Below, piece by piece: positions 41,955-51,626 of a stretch of DNA of 64,000 nucleotides. The translations under genes were made by a program, and so were the position numbers. This stretch comes from an uncultured bacterium (lineage in GTDB: Bacteria; Bacillota; Clostridia; Oscillospirales; Oscillospiraceae), in contig CAMNQF010000013.1 in NCBI GenBank assembly GCA_946548895.1, forward strand, positions 1-64,000, given 5' to 3'. How positions within the stretch are numbered: the stretch's first letter is position 1; each line of letters opens with the position of its first letter. Below the pieces are notes generated by a model. That model did not search any database. It saw only the letters and a program-made list of their open reading frames with translations, and was not told the origin of the DNA.

Positions 41955-43283
41955 ATGAACATCAAGAGCAACGAGAAAAAAGAAAACAGCACCTATGAAC
42001 TGGTGATTGAGGTCGGAGCCGCCGAGTTCCAGTCCGCCATCGACAAGGTGTACAGCCGCCAGAAGAACCGCATCAACGTCCCCGGCTTCCGCAAGGGCAA
42101 GGCCCCCCGGAAGATGGTGGAGAAGATGTACGGCGCAGAGATTTTCTTTGAGGACGCCATCTCCCTGGCTTACCCAGACGCCTATGAGGCCGCTTTGAAG
42201 GAGGCGGGCATTGACCCCGTCGCCTATCCCCAGCTGGAGGTGCTGGACGTCAGCGCCGACGGCTTCACCTTCAAGGCCACCGTCACCGTTAAGCCCGAGG
42301 CGTCCATTCAGGACTACAAGGGCCTGCCCGTGGGCAAGGCGGAGGTGAAGGTGTCCGCCGCCGACATCAAGGGAGAGCTGAAGCCTTACATCGACCGGGC
42401 GTCCCGGCTGGTGAGCGTGGAGCGCAAGGCGAAGAAGGGCGACACCGCCGTCATCGACTTTGAGGGCTTCAGGGACGGCGTTCCCTTCCAGGGCGGCAAG
42501 GGCGAGAACTACAGCCTGGAACTGGGCTCCGGCTCTTTTGTCCCCGGGTTCGAGGACCAGGTCATCGGCATGAAGGCCGGCGACGAGAAGGACCTGGACA
42601 TCACCTTCCCCGAGAACTACACCCCCGAGCTGGCCGGCGCCCAGGTGGTGTTCAAGGTCAAGGTCCATGAGGTGAAGGAGAAGCAGGAGCCCGAGGTAGA
42701 CGACGAGTTCGCCAAGGATGTGTCCGAATTCGAGACCTTGGATGAGTTCAAGAAGGACCTGGGCGAAAAGCTGAAAGCCCGCCGCCAGGAGCAGGCCGAC
42801 CGGGAATTCGAGGAGGCCGTCATCACCGCCCTCATTGAGAAGCTGGAGTGCGAGGTGCCCCAGGCTATGGTGGACTACCGGGCGGACAAGATGATGGACG
42901 ACTACGCCAACCGCATCCAGAGCCAGGGCATCAAGTTTGAGGACTACCTGCGGATGATGGGCCTGTCCATGGACGATATGCGGGCCCAGTCCAAGACCGC
43001 CGCCGACCGCGCCGTGCGCAGCGACCTGGCCCTGGAGGCCGTGGCCGCCGCCGAGGGCATTGAGGTTTCGGACGCCGAGGTGGACGAGGAGGTCGGCAAG
43101 CTGGCCGAGCAGTACAGCATGGAGGCAGACAAGGTCCGCGCCGTCATCCGGGAGGAGGACCTGCGCCACGACCTGTCCGTGCGCAAGGCGCTGGAGCTGG
43201 TGAAGAGCTCCGCGAAGAAGCCCAAAAAGCCCGCGAAGAAGGCGGAGGAGAAGGCGGACGAAGAGGATAAGGCCGAGGAATAA
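41955..43283 (+). CDS. tig: Trigger factor
   Basis: Ribosome-bound chaperone and peptidyl-prolyl isomerase. 442 residues. Seen: the ribosome-docking loop GFRKGKAPRKMVEKMYG near residue 40, a FKBP-like domain (VIDFEGFRDGVPFQGG, LGSGSFVPGFEDQVIGMKAG) near 155-235, a helical C-terminal arm domain, and an Ala/Lys/Glu-rich tail. TGGAGG precedes ATG 41955. Order tig-clpP-clpX-lon is classical. Confidence 0.98.
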   Translation: MNIKSNEKKENSTYELVIEVGAAEFQSAIDKVYSRQKNRINVPGFRKGKAPRKMVEKMYGAEIFFEDAISLAYPDAYEAALKEAGIDPVAYPQLEVLDVSADGFTFKATVTVKPEASIQDYKGLPVGKAEVKVSAADIKGELKPYIDRASRLVSVERKAKKGDTAVIDFEGFRDGVPFQGGKGENYSLELGSGSFVPGFEDQVIGMKAGDEKDLDITFPENYTPELAGAQVVFKVKVHEVKEKQEPEVDDEFAKDVSEFETLDEFKKDLGEKLKARRQEQADREFEEAVITALIEKLECEVPQAMVDYRADKMMDDYANRIQSQGIKFEDYLRMMGLSMDDMRAQSKTAADRAVRSDLALEAVAAAEGIEVSDAEVDEEVGKLAEQYSMEADKVRAVIREEDLRHDLSVRKALELVKSSAKKPKKPAKKAEEKADEEDKAEE

Positions 43284-43336
43284 GCGGGCCGCGCCTTTTT
43301 GAGAGCGGGAGGGAATAAGCGCTGCCCGAACCTGGG

Positions 43337-43342
43337 TATAAT
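43337..43342 (+). promoter_or_regulatory. -10 box upstream of clpP
   Basis: A perfect TATAAT 45 nt before the clpP ATG; no convincing -35 at normal spacing and no CtsR-type heptad repeat was seen. Confidence 0.4.
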
Positions 43343-43387
43343 AGCCAGCGCCGGACGTACATTTCCCCATCTGAAAGGAGAAGCACT

Positions 43388-43969
43388 ATGAGTTTGGTTC
43401 CATATGTAGTTGAGCAGACCAGCCGCGGCGAGCGGTCCTATGACATTTTTTCCCGGCTGCTCAATGACCGCATCGTGTTCCTGGGTGAGGAGGTCAACGC
43501 CACCACCGCATCCCTGGTGGTAGCCCAGCTGCTCTACCTGGAGGCCCAGGACCCGGACAAGGATATCCAGTTCTATATCAACAGCCCCGGCGGCTCTATT
43601 CCTGACGGCATGGCCATCTATGACACCATGCAGTACATCAAATGTGATGTGTCCACCATCTGCGTGGGAATGGGGGCTTCTATGGGTGCGTTTCTGCTCT
43701 CCTCCGGCGCAAAGGGCAAGCGGATGGCCCTGCCCAACGCCGAGATCATGATCCACCAGCCCTCCGCCGGAACCCAGGGCCAGATCACTGATATGGCCCT
43801 CCACCTGAAACGGCTGGAAACCATCAAAAAGCGGATAACGCGGATTCTGGCCGACAACTGCGGCAGAGATCTGGCGCAGGTCACCGCCGACTGTGAGCGG
43901 GACAATTTCATGACCGCTGAGGAGGCCCTGGAGTACGGGCTTATTGACAAGATTATCACCAATCGTTAA
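43388..43969 (+). CDS. clpP: ATP-dependent Clp protease proteolytic subunit
   Basis: Tetradecameric serine protease working with ClpX. 193 residues. Seen: [65 protein letters not shown] with the catalytic Ser, [19 protein letters not shown] with the catalytic His, and [20 protein letters not shown] with the Asp region. AAAGGAG precedes the ATG. A strong hairpin separates it from clpX. Confidence 0.98.
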   Translation: MSLVPYVVEQTSRGERSYDIFSRLLNDRIVFLGEEVNATTASLVVAQLLYLEAQDPDKDIQFYINSPGGSIPDGMAIYDTMQYIKCDVSTICVGMGASMGAFLLSSGAKGKRMALPNAEIMIHQPSAGTQGQITDMALHLKRLETIKKRITRILADNCGRDLAQVTADCERDNFMTAEEALEYGLIDKIITNR

Positions 43970-43975
43970 GCGGGT

Positions 43976-44007
43976 CAAAGAGCGGGGGACCGGGTCCCCG
44001 CTCTTTG
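43976..44007 (+). terminator. Hairpin between clpP and clpX
   Basis: CAAAGAGCGGGGGACC (43976-43991) pairs with GGTCCCCGCTCTTTG (43993-44007) with one bulged G and almost no loop; the 3' arm ends in TTTG, so read-through into clpX is expected. Confidence 0.6.
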
Positions 44008-44034
44008 GCGCTTTCCTGAAAGGAAGACCAGAAT

Positions 44035-45348
44035 ATGGCAAGAGACGACTACAAATCGGTCCGCTGCTCCTTCTGCGGCAAGCACCAGGAGCAGGTGGAG
44101 CGCATTATCGCCGGTCCGGGCGCCTATATCTGCAATGAGTGCGTCCGCCTGTGCGTGAACATTTTGGGGGATGAGCCGGATGAGGACCCTGTCGCGCCCG
44201 ATATTCCCGACGTGATTCCGACCCCCAAAGAGATGGTTGAGGTGCTGGACGAGTATATCATCGGCCAGGACAACGCCAAAATGGCCCTGTCAGTGGCGGT
44301 ATATAACCATTACAAGCGGATTTATTTTGGCGGCGGCGACAACGTGGAGCTGCAAAAGAGCAATATCCTTATGATCGGGCCCACCGGCTGTGGCAAGACC
44401 CTGTTTGCCCAGACCCTGGCCCGCATCCTGAAGGTGCCCTTTGCCATTGCCGACGCCACCACGCTCACCGAGGCGGGCTATGTGGGCGACGATGTGGAGA
44501 ACATTTTGCTGCGCCTGGTGCAGGCCGCCGACTATGACATTGAGTTGGCCCAGCGGGGCATTATCTACGTGGATGAAATTGACAAGATCGCCCGTAAGAG
44601 CGAAAACACCTCCATCACCCGGGACGTGTCCGGCGAGGGGGTGCAGCAGGCCCTGCTGAAGATTTTGGAGGGCACTGTGGCCAATGTGCCCCCTCAGGGC
44701 GGGCGCAAGCATCCCCATCAGGAGTTTTTACAGATCGATACCAAGAACATCCTGTTTATCTGCGGCGGAGCGTTCGACGGGCTAGATAAAATCATCGAGC
44801 GCCGGCTGGACCAAAAGACCATCGGCTTTGGCTCCGACGTCAAGACCGCGGCGGAACGGGAACGGGAGGACGCCCTTAAGGACGTTCAGCCCCACGATCT
44901 GCTGAAGTTCGGCATCATCCCCGAGCTGGTGGGCCGCCTGCCCATCATCACCACCTTGAAGGCGCTGGACCGGGAGCAGCTGGTGCGCATCCTCACCGAG
45001 CCCAAAAACGCCCTGGTGAAGCAGTATAAGTGCCTGATGGACTATGACAACGTGGCGCTGGAGTTTACCCCCGAGGCGCTGGATGCCGCCGCTGACAAGG
45101 CGCTGGAGCGCAAGATCGGCGCCCGCGGCCTGCGGGCGGTACTGGAGGAGGTCATGACCCCGGTGATGTACGACGCGCCCTCCGATCCCAGTATTGCCAA
45201 GGTGACTGTCACGGCGGAGGCCATCCGGGGAGAGAACGGAGCTGATATTCAGCGGCAGGAGGGCCGCCCGGCGCGGCCCCGCCTGGGCGCGGCGGCCCTG
45301 CGCGCGGAAAAGGGCGGACAGGCTCCCCCCAGGGGGAACGCGTCCTGA
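44035..45348 (+). CDS. clpX: ATP-dependent Clp protease ATP-binding subunit ClpX
   Basis: AAA+ unfoldase feeding ClpP. 437 residues. Seen: N-terminal zinc finger with [10 protein letters not shown] and [29 protein letters not shown], Walker [13 protein letters not shown], the pore loop [13 protein letters not shown], Walker [12 protein letters not shown], sensor-1 [10 protein letters not shown], and sensor-2 [13 protein letters not shown]. The last 35 residues are Arg/Ala/Gly-rich and unlike most relatives. AAAGGAAG precedes the ATG. Confidence 0.98.
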   Translation: MARDDYKSVRCSFCGKHQEQVERIIAGPGAYICNECVRLCVNILGDEPDEDPVAPDIPDVIPTPKEMVEVLDEYIIGQDNAKMALSVAVYNHYKRIYFGGGDNVELQKSNILMIGPTGCGKTLFAQTLARILKVPFAIADATTLTEAGYVGDDVENILLRLVQAADYDIELAQRGIIYVDEIDKIARKSENTSITRDVSGEGVQQALLKILEGTVANVPPQGGRKHPHQEFLQIDTKNILFICGGAFDGLDKIIERRLDQKTIGFGSDVKTAAEREREDALKDVQPHDLLKFGIIPELVGRLPIITTLKALDREQLVRILTEPKNALVKQYKCLMDYDNVALEFTPEALDAAADKALERKIGARGLRAVLEEVMTPVMYDAPSDPSIAKVTVTAEAIRGENGADIQRQEGRPARPRLGAAALRAEKGGQAPPRGNAS

Positions 45349-45361
45349 TAATAGCTTTTTT

Positions 45362-45392
45362 GGAGGGGTGGGCGGCGGCCTGCCCCTCTTTT
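45362..45392 (+). terminator. Hairpin between clpX and lon
   Basis: AGGGGTGGGC (45364-45373) pairs with GCCTGCCCCT (45378-45387) using two G-T pairs, followed by CTTTT. A weak to moderate terminator. Confidence 0.5.
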
Positions 45393-45414
45393 GAGTACGA
45401 AAGGAGTGATCCTG

Positions 45415-47838
45415 ATGACGGATATGCAGGCGACAAGGCCGGCAACGGTCATCATCCCTGTCCTGGCCCTGCGTGGCCTGACTGTATTCCCGCAGCTGAC
45501 TCTTCACTTTGATGTGGGACGGAACGCCTCCATCCAGGCGCTGGAGGAGGCGATGGGGGAGAACCGGGAAATTTTTCTGGTGACACAGCGGGATCTGACG
45601 GTGGAAAATCCGAACCAGGGCGACCTGTACGCCATCGGAACCGTGGCGGATGTGAAGCAGATCCTCCGCCTGCCGGAAAACGGCGTCCGGGTGATGGTAG
45701 AGGGCCGCCGCCGGGGCCGTTTGGTGCGGCTGGCCTCCTCAGAGCCGTATATCACGGCGGAGGTGGAATATCTGGCGGAGCCGGTTTCCGCCAAGGGAAA
45801 CTCACCCCGGACGGAGGCGGTCATCCGGCAGGTATACAATCAAATGGAGCGGTATACCGAGCTGTCCGACCGGGTGCCCCCGGAAATCTACCTGAAACTG
45901 TTGGCCAGCGACGACCCGGGTTATATCGCCGACTACGCCGCTCAGAATCTGCCCCTGCGCTTTGAGGATAAGCAGGCCGTGCTGGAGGAGCTCCGGCCTG
46001 CCCGCCGGCTGGACCGGCTGTGCCGAATCCTTGGCCGGGAGGTGGAGATCTTAGAGGTGGAGAGCGAGCTGGCCGCCCAGATCCACGAGCAGATTGCCGC
46101 CAGCCAGCGCAGTTATTTTTTACGGGAACAGCTCCGAGTCATCCAGCGGGAGCTGGGCGAAGGGGAGGAGGACGACGACGAGACCGCCGACTACCGCCGC
46201 CAAATTGCCCAGGCAAAACTGCCGGACGAGGTGCGGGAAAAGCTGCTCAAAGAGGTGAAGCATCTGGAAAAGCAGCCCTACGGCTCTTCGGAGGCGGCGG
46301 TGATCCGCACCTACCTGGACACCTGCCTGGAGCTGCCCTGGCAGGTGAGGACGCGGGAGCGGGTGAATGTGTCGGCGGTGTCCAAGGGGCTGGACGCGGA
46401 CCACTTTGGGCTGGAGAAAGTGAAGGAGCGCATCCTGGAATTTGTGGCGGTGAAGCAGCTGGCTCCCGGCCTGAAGGGGCAGATCATCTGCCTGGTGGGC
46501 CCGCCCGGCGTGGGCAAGACATCTATTGCCATGAGCGTAGCCAAGGCTATGAACCGCAAGCTGGCCCGCATCTCTCTGGGCGGTATTCGGGACGAGGCGG
46601 ATATCCGGGGCCACCGCAAGACCTACGTGGGCGCTATGCCCGGCCGGATTATTACCGGAATCAAGCAGGCGGGAAGCGCTAATCCCGTACTGCTGCTGGA
46701 CGAGATCGACAAAGTGGGCAGCGACCACCGGGGGGACCCGGCGGCGGCCCTGCTGGAGGTTTTAGACGCGGAGCAGAACAGCACCTTTCGGGACCACTAT
46801 TTAGAGCTGCCCTTTGACCTGTCCGATGTGATGTTTATTACCACGGCCAACACCACCGACACCATCCCCCGGCCCCTTTTGGACCGAATGGAGGTCATTG
46901 AACTGCCCAGCTACACGGATAAGGAGAAGGTGCAGATTGCCAAGCGCCACCTGCTGCCCCGGGAGCTGAAGCGCCACGGTTTGAGCCGGGCACAGCTGAA
47001 AATCAGCGACAGGGGAATGGAGGAGCTCATTGCCGGGTACACCAAGGAGTCCGGCGTCCGACTGTTGGAGCGAAACCTGGCGGCGTTGTGCCGGAAGAGC
47101 GCGGCTCAGATTGTGGCTAAGAGTGTAAAGCAAATAAACATTACAGATAATAATTTACAGGACTTTCTTGGCCCGCGGCGCTATCAGAAGGAGGACTTGT
47201 CCCGAGAACCGCTGGTGGGCGTGGTCAACGGCCTGGCCTGGACTTCCGTGGGCGGCGAGATCTTAGAGGTAGAGGTCAACGTGGTACAGGGGACCGGTAA
47301 GGTGATCCTCACCGGCAACTTGGGCGACGTGATGAAGGAGTCGGCAAAGGCGGCGCTCTCCTACATCCGAAGCCGTGCGGTCCAGCTGGGCATTGACCCG
47401 GATTTTCACAGCACCAAGGATGTGCACGTTCATTTCCCAGAGGGGGCCGTGCCCAAAGACGGTCCCTCCGCCGGCATCGCCATTGCCACCGCCATGGTGT
47501 CCGCCCTCACCGGTACGCCGGTGCGGCGGGACGTGGCCATGACGGGGGAAATCACCCTCCGCGGACGGGTGCTGGCCATCGGCGGCCTGCGGGAAAAGAC
47601 CATGGGAGCCCTGCGCAGCGGCATAACCACTGTTATCATTCCGGCGGACAACGTGAAGGATCTGGAAGACATTGACCAGACGGTTCGGGGTGCGCTCACC
47701 TTCGTGCCGGTGGGCCAAGTAGACGAGGTGCTGGCAAAAGCCCTTGCCGGAAGCCTGCCAGCCCATATGGACCGAACCCCGCGGCAGGCGCTGGAAGCGC
47801 CTAAAACCGCCAGACACACGGTGAATCTGCGCCAGTGA
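45415..47838 (+). CDS. lon: ATP-dependent protease Lon
   Basis: Homohexameric AAA+ serine protease for damaged and regulatory proteins. 807 residues. Seen: N-terminal domain opening [16 protein letters not shown], Walker [49 protein letters not shown] (Walker B), [20 protein letters not shown], and the protease domain with [19 protein letters not shown] carrying the catalytic Ser and a later Lys ([12 protein letters not shown]). AAAGGAG lies 8 nt before ATG 45415; an in-frame start at 45391 lacks a site. It carries no extra membrane segment. Confidence 0.98.
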   Translation: MTDMQATRPATVIIPVLALRGLTVFPQLTLHFDVGRNASIQALEEAMGENREIFLVTQRDLTVENPNQGDLYAIGTVADVKQILRLPENGVRVMVEGRRRGRLVRLASSEPYITAEVEYLAEPVSAKGNSPRTEAVIRQVYNQMERYTELSDRVPPEIYLKLLASDDPGYIADYAAQNLPLRFEDKQAVLEELRPARRLDRLCRILGREVEILEVESELAAQIHEQIAASQRSYFLREQLRVIQRELGEGEEDDDETADYRRQIAQAKLPDEVREKLLKEVKHLEKQPYGSSEAAVIRTYLDTCLELPWQVRTRERVNVSAVSKGLDADHFGLEKVKERILEFVAVKQLAPGLKGQIICLVGPPGVGKTSIAMSVAKAMNRKLARISLGGIRDEADIRGHRKTYVGAMPGRIITGIKQAGSANPVLLLDEIDKVGSDHRGDPAAALLEVLDAEQNSTFRDHYLELPFDLSDVMFITTANTTDTIPRPLLDRMEVIELPSYTDKEKVQIAKRHLLPRELKRHGLSRAQLKISDRGMEELIAGYTKESGVRLLERNLAALCRKSAAQIVAKSVKQINITDNNLQDFLGPRRYQKEDLSREPLVGVVNGLAWTSVGGEILEVEVNVVQGTGKVILTGNLGDVMKESAKAALSYIRSRAVQLGIDPDFHSTKDVHVHFPEGAVPKDGPSAGIAIATAMVSALTGTPVRRDVAMTGEITLRGRVLAIGGLREKTMGALRSGITTVIIPADNVKDLEDIDQTVRGALTFVPVGQVDEVLAKALAGSLPAHMDRTPRQALEAPKTARHTVNLRQ

Positions 47839-47848
47839 GGGACGGGTT

Positions 47849-48448
47849 ATGACAGTGAACTGGAATTTGGCGGAATTTGTCCGTTCAGCGGCAAAACCGG
47901 CGGATTTTCCAAGGGACGGCCTGCCGCAGGTGGTGTTTGCCGGACGGTCCAACGTTGGAAAGTCGTCGGTGATTAATCGATTGCTTAACCGAAAAAACTT
48001 TGCGCGGGTGGGGTCCGCGCCGGGAAAAACCACCCATATCAATTACTTTTGCATAGACAAAAAGCTCTATTTGGTGGATTTGCCGGGATACGGCTACGCA
48101 AGAGTGTCCAAGCAGGAGCGGGACCGCTGGGGCCGCCTGATTGAGGCGTGGTTTGCGGACTCCAATCGGATGGCCCTGGGAATGCTCGTCGTGGACGCCC
48201 GGCACAGGCCTACGGCGGATGACTGCACCATGGCCCAGGTCTTTTTGAGCGCGGGCAAGCCATTCATCGTAGTGGCAAACAAGCTGGATAAATTGAAAAA
48301 GAGCGAGATTGAAAGTAATTCACAACTCATTCGCCGCACGCTGACTTTGCCAGACACGGTGCCGCTGATTCCATTCTCTGCGGAGAAGGGGGATGGAAAG
48401 GCGGAGCTTTTGGGGCAGATCCTAAATCATTTGGAGGTTTGTGCATGA
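47849..48448 (+). CDS. engB: Ribosome biogenesis GTP-binding protein EngB/YsxC
   Basis: GTPase needed for late 50S assembly. 199 residues. Seen: VVFAGRSNVGKSSVINRLL (G1), GKTTHINYF (G2), LVDLPGYGYARVS (G3), IVVANKLDKLK (G4) and PFSAEKGDG (G5). Spacing after lon is 10 nt and the ribosome site is AGGGACGGG. lon followed by engB is a common pair. It overlaps the FAH-family gene by 4 nt. Confidence 0.97.
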   Translation: MTVNWNLAEFVRSAAKPADFPRDGLPQVVFAGRSNVGKSSVINRLLNRKNFARVGSAPGKTTHINYFCIDKKLYLVDLPGYGYARVSKQERDRWGRLIEAWFADSNRMALGMLVVDARHRPTADDCTMAQVFLSAGKPFIVVANKLDKLKKSEIESNSQLIRRTLTLPDTVPLIPFSAEKGDGKAELLGQILNHLEVCA

Positions 48449-49197
48449 AATATGTGCGCTTTGAGCGGCCCGACGGCCCTTGTTGGGGCGTGATTAAAGG
48501 GGAAGATGTACTCACTCTCTCCAAACCGCCTTACGATGGCTTGGATTACGACGGGGGCAGGCTGCCCTTGCGCCAGTGCAGGCTGCTGGCGCCATGCGAA
48601 CCCACAAAAATCGTTTGTGTTGGAAAAAATTATTCCGAGCACGCCCGAGAAATGGGATCAGAGCCCCCTGGATTCCCAATTCTGTTCCTCAAGGGCATCA
48701 ACACGCTTAACCGGCCCGACGGCGCGGTACGCCGCCCCGGTTTTGTGGAGCGGCTAGACTATGAGGGGGAGCTTGGCGTTGTGATTCGCCGCCGCGCAAA
48801 AGATGTAAAGGCAGAAAGCTTTGCGGATTATGTGCTGGGCTACACCTGCCTAAATGACGTGACTGCCCGGGATGTGCAGCAGCACGACGGCCAATGGACG
48901 CGGGGAAAAACCATGGACGGTTTTTGCCCCATCGGACCCTGGGTTACGGACGAGGTGGAGCCTGGCGCATTGAAGCTGGTCACACGGCTCAATGGGAAGA
49001 CCGTACAGCGCGGGGATACCGCCGATTTCATCACCATGGTCCCGCAGCTGATTGCATTTATCACTGCTTCTATGACGCTGGAGCCTGGCGACGTGGTGGC
49101 AACGGGGACTCCTGCAGGGGTAGGGCCGATGATCCCAGGCGACGTGGTTGAAGTGGAAATTGAGGGGATCGGAATCTTAAAAAATCAAGTGATTTGA
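48445..49197 (+). CDS. Fumarylacetoacetate hydrolase family protein
   Basis: A 250-residue member of the FAH superfamily (hydrolases, decarboxylases and isomerases of 2-keto acids). Seen: KIVCVGKNYSEHAREMG, FLKGINTLNRPDGAV, RLDYEGELGVVIRRRA with metal-binding Glu pair, GYTCLNDVTARDVQ, GKTMDGFCPIGPWV, and GDVVATGTPAGVGPM. ATG 48445 has GGAGG 7 nt upstream and overlaps the engB stop (ATGA). Close relatives act on oxaloacetate or acylpyruvates, but the substrate here is unknown. A strong terminator follows. Confidence 0.92.
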   Translation: MKYVRFERPDGPCWGVIKGEDVLTLSKPPYDGLDYDGGRLPLRQCRLLAPCEPTKIVCVGKNYSEHAREMGSEPPGFPILFLKGINTLNRPDGAVRRPGFVERLDYEGELGVVIRRRAKDVKAESFADYVLGYTCLNDVTARDVQQHDGQWTRGKTMDGFCPIGPWVTDEVEPGALKLVTRLNGKTVQRGDTADFITMVPQLIAFITASMTLEPGDVVATGTPAGVGPMIPGDVVEVEIEGIGILKNQVI

Positions 49198-49203
49198 ACC
49201 TTT

Positions 49204-49233
49204 CCCGGCGGAATCATTCCGCCGGGATTTTTT
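49204..49233 (+). terminator. Terminator after the FAH-family gene
   Basis: CCCGGCGGAAT and ATTCCGCCGGG form an 11-bp stem followed by A and six T. Confidence 0.93.
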
Positions 49234-49255
49234 CGGAAAAATTTGAATAAAAGGG

Positions 49256-49283
49256 TTGACAAATGCCGGTATTCTGTTATAAT
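49256..49283 (+). promoter_or_regulatory. Consensus promoter of tRNA-Gln
   Basis: TTGACA (49256-49261), 16 nt, TATAAT (49278-49283): both boxes perfect. Confidence 0.9.
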
Positions 49284-49318
49284 AGCATACGGTCCTTGAG
49301 AGAACGGAAATTCCAAAT

Positions 49319-49392
49319 AGCGGATTAGTGTAATGGTAGCACACCAGACTCTGACTCTGTTTGTGAGGGTTCGAATCCTTCATCCGCTGCCA
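49319..49392 (+). tRNA. tRNA-Gln (anticodon CTG)
   Basis: A 74-nt cloverleaf: AGCGGAT (49319-49325) pairs with ATCCGCT (49382-49388), discriminator G, encoded CCA 49390-49392. Anticodon loop CTCTGAC gives CTG. T-arm GAGGGTTCGAATCCTTC is good. The outermost anticodon-stem pair is a C-T mismatch. Confidence 0.92.
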
Positions 49393-49398
49393 CCCAAA

Positions 49399-49430
49399 CC
49401 CCTGGAACTGTATGGTTCCAGGGGCTTTTT
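49399..49430 (+). terminator. Terminator of tRNA-Gln
   Basis: CCCCTGGAAC, 6-nt loop, GTTCCAGGGG, then C and five T. Confidence 0.93.
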
Positions 49431-49443
49431 CGTGTTCATTTGA

Positions 49444-49713
49444 CCCTTACTGGGTCCATATGACCTGGCCCTGCGGCTGCTGCGGCCGCAAGGCTCCTCC
49501 ACCGCGGCTATTTTGCGGACCATCCGGGGCGTCACCAAACGGCGGCTTGCGAAAACCTTCTTTTTGCGGTACAATGAGACAAATACCGACTGCGTGTTCG
49601 TCATCGACGAGGAGGCGAAAACCGTCACCGCCACGGAGTATCAGGAGCTGCCGGTGCTGTTCTGCGACTGGAGCGGCTCCCGCAACCGGCCCTACCGCCG
49701 TCACCGGCGATAG
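49444..49713 (+). pseudogene. Unrecognised coding-like remnant upstream of mod
   Basis: An open frame of 89 codons with GC-rich, codon-like composition and no proper start: it opens right after a stop at 49441-49443 and its first start-like codon is TTG 49513. It reads KRRLAKTFFLRYNETNTDCV in its middle. Not recognised. It lies between the tRNA-Gln terminator and mod, and may be the end of a gene lost when the restriction island was inserted or rearranged. The rest of 49431-49822 shows nothing else, apart from the mod ribosome site. Confidence 0.3.
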
Positions 49714-49822
49714 GCTCCGCCGGCTGGTGCTGGAGGAGCAGGTCAAACAATTTGCCGGGCAGGAAAAATTGACGGCCGGGGTCACGCGGGAGTCGTGGCC
49801 GAGGTCAGGGGAGGAAAATGAA

Positions 49823-51616
49823 ATGGACACCATGGACGGCCTGAGCATGGATCTGGAGCGCGCCAACCTGGACAAGCTCCGCGCCGCGTTCCCGGAGTGC
49901 TTCGCGGAGGGCAAGCTGGACATCGACAAGCTGCTGGGCCTGTGCGGGGAGTACATCGACAACGACTTTGAGAAGTACCGCTTCGAGTGGAAGGGCAAGG
50001 CGGAGTGCCTGCGGCTGGCCCAGAAGCGGTCGGCGGGGACATTGCGGCCCTGTCCCGAGGAGAGCGTCAACTGGGACAGCACCCGGAATCTCTACATCGA
50101 GGGGGATAACCTGGAGGTCTTGAAGCTCCTGCAATCGGCGTACTACCGCAAGGTGAAGATGATCTACATCGACCCGCCCTACAACACGGGGAATGATTTT
50201 GTGTACGCCGACGATTTCGCCGACCCCCTGGCCCGGTACAAGGAGGTCACGGCCCAGACCACCAAGAGCAACCCGGAGACCATGGGGCGGTTCCACACCA
50301 ACTGGTTGAATATGATGTATCCCCGGCTGAGGCTAGCGGCGAATTTGTTGCGGGATGATGGGGTAGTCTTTATCTCCATAGATGACAACGAAATTACAAA
50401 TATGACAAGGCTATGCGATGAGGTCTTTGGGGAAGAACATCATATGGTTACGTTAATTTGGCATAGACGTCAAATGGCCGACAGTCGGAACCAAGATAAT
50501 GCCTCAACAGACCATGAGTATGTTCTTGTTTATAAAAAAGGTGACTGTACACTTAAGGGGAAAGAAATTGATAAAAGTAAGTATTCAAACCCCGATAATG
50601 ATCCTCGTGGCCCTTGGTTTAGTGCAGACCTTACTGGATTAGCTGACAAAGAACATCGCCCAAATTTGCACTTTGATCTCGTCAATCCTGAAACAGGAAT
50701 TGTATATCCGCCTAACCCAACCCGCGGGTGGTCTTGTAACAGAGATACTATGAAAAGGCTTATTGACGAAAAGCGGATTTTATGGCCCTCAAAGCCAACA
50801 GGAAGGCCACGGCAAAAAAAGTTTCTTGCAGATATTGGTAAGCAAGATACCAGCTTTTCATCTATGCTGGATGTAGGTTTTACAACAGAGGGCACTCGCG
50901 TATTGCAAGAATTATTCGGAGAAAAAGTATTCAGTTATCCCAAGCCAATCTCGTTGATTAAAACCCTCATTGAGCAAGGTAGCAGCGATGATGATATTGT
51001 CCTTGATTTCTTTTCTGGCTCTGCTACTACCGCTCATGCTGTAATGGAACAAAACGCAGAAGATGGTGGGAACCGCATATTTGTTCTTGTGCAATTACCA
51101 GAGAAAACAGGATCAGAAAGTTTTCCTGACATCTGCGAGATCGGCAAGGAGCGCATCCGCCGCGCCGGGGCGCAGATCGCCGCCGGGGACACCGGCTTCC
51201 GGGTGTTCAAGCTGGACACCTCCAACCTGAAAACCTGGGACGCCGCCCCCATCGACCCCCAGGCGGGGGACGTGATCGGGGAGCTGGCAAACCGCATGAA
51301 CGCCATGATCCACCGGGTCAAGCCGGACCGCTCCGACCTGGACATGGTGTTCGAGGTGATGCTCAAGCTGGGCGTGCCGCCCACCCACGCCGTGACCGCC
51401 GTTAAGATCAACGGCAAAACAGCCTACAGCGTGGGGGAGGGCTGCCGGCTGCTGGTCTGCCTGGCCCCGGACGTACAGCCCGAGGACGTGGAGCAAATGG
51501 CGGAGTACGCCCCCGCCAAGGCCATTATCTCCCGGGACTCCTTCGCCGACGACACCGCGATGGCCAACGCTTATTATATTTTGCGTGACCGGGGCGTGGA
51601 ATTGAAGCTGGTGTGA
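49823..51616 (+). CDS. mod: Type III restriction-modification system methyltransferase (Mod)
   Basis: Beta-class N6-adenine methyltransferase that recognises and modifies the target site and is also needed for cleavage. 597 residues. Motif IV is IDPPYNTGNDFVYADDF (DPPY at 117-120), and motif I is DFFSGSATTAHAV from 395, the beta-class order with the target-recognition domain between. ATG 49823 follows GGGGAGG at 8 nt; the open frame upstream (from 49412) has no site and reads unlike a protein. Residues about 171-434 are encoded by strikingly AT-richer DNA than both ends, a sign of recombination. res follows 10 nt later. Confidence 0.93.
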   Translation: MDTMDGLSMDLERANLDKLRAAFPECFAEGKLDIDKLLGLCGEYIDNDFEKYRFEWKGKAECLRLAQKRSAGTLRPCPEESVNWDSTRNLYIEGDNLEVLKLLQSAYYRKVKMIYIDPPYNTGNDFVYADDFADPLARYKEVTAQTTKSNPETMGRFHTNWLNMMYPRLRLAANLLRDDGVVFISIDDNEITNMTRLCDEVFGEEHHMVTLIWHRRQMADSRNQDNASTDHEYVLVYKKGDCTLKGKEIDKSKYSNPDNDPRGPWFSADLTGLADKEHRPNLHFDLVNPETGIVYPPNPTRGWSCNRDTMKRLIDEKRILWPSKPTGRPRQKKFLADIGKQDTSFSSMLDVGFTTEGTRVLQELFGEKVFSYPKPISLIKTLIEQGSSDDDIVLDFFSGSATTAHAVMEQNAEDGGNRIFVLVQLPEKTGSESFPDICEIGKERIRRAGAQIAAGDTGFRVFKLDTSNLKTWDAAPIDPQAGDVIGELANRMNAMIHRVKPDRSDLDMVFEVMLKLGVPPTHAVTAVKINGKTAYSVGEGCRLLVCLAPDVQPEDVEQMAEYAPAKAIISRDSFADDTAMANAYYILRDRGVELKLV

Positions 51617-51626
51617 GGGCGCGGAT

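Noticed and set aside
49412-49822. N-terminal extension of mod
   Set aside because: It begins inside the tRNA terminator, reads as Ser/Arg/Pro-rich nonsense and the ribosome site points to ATG 49823.
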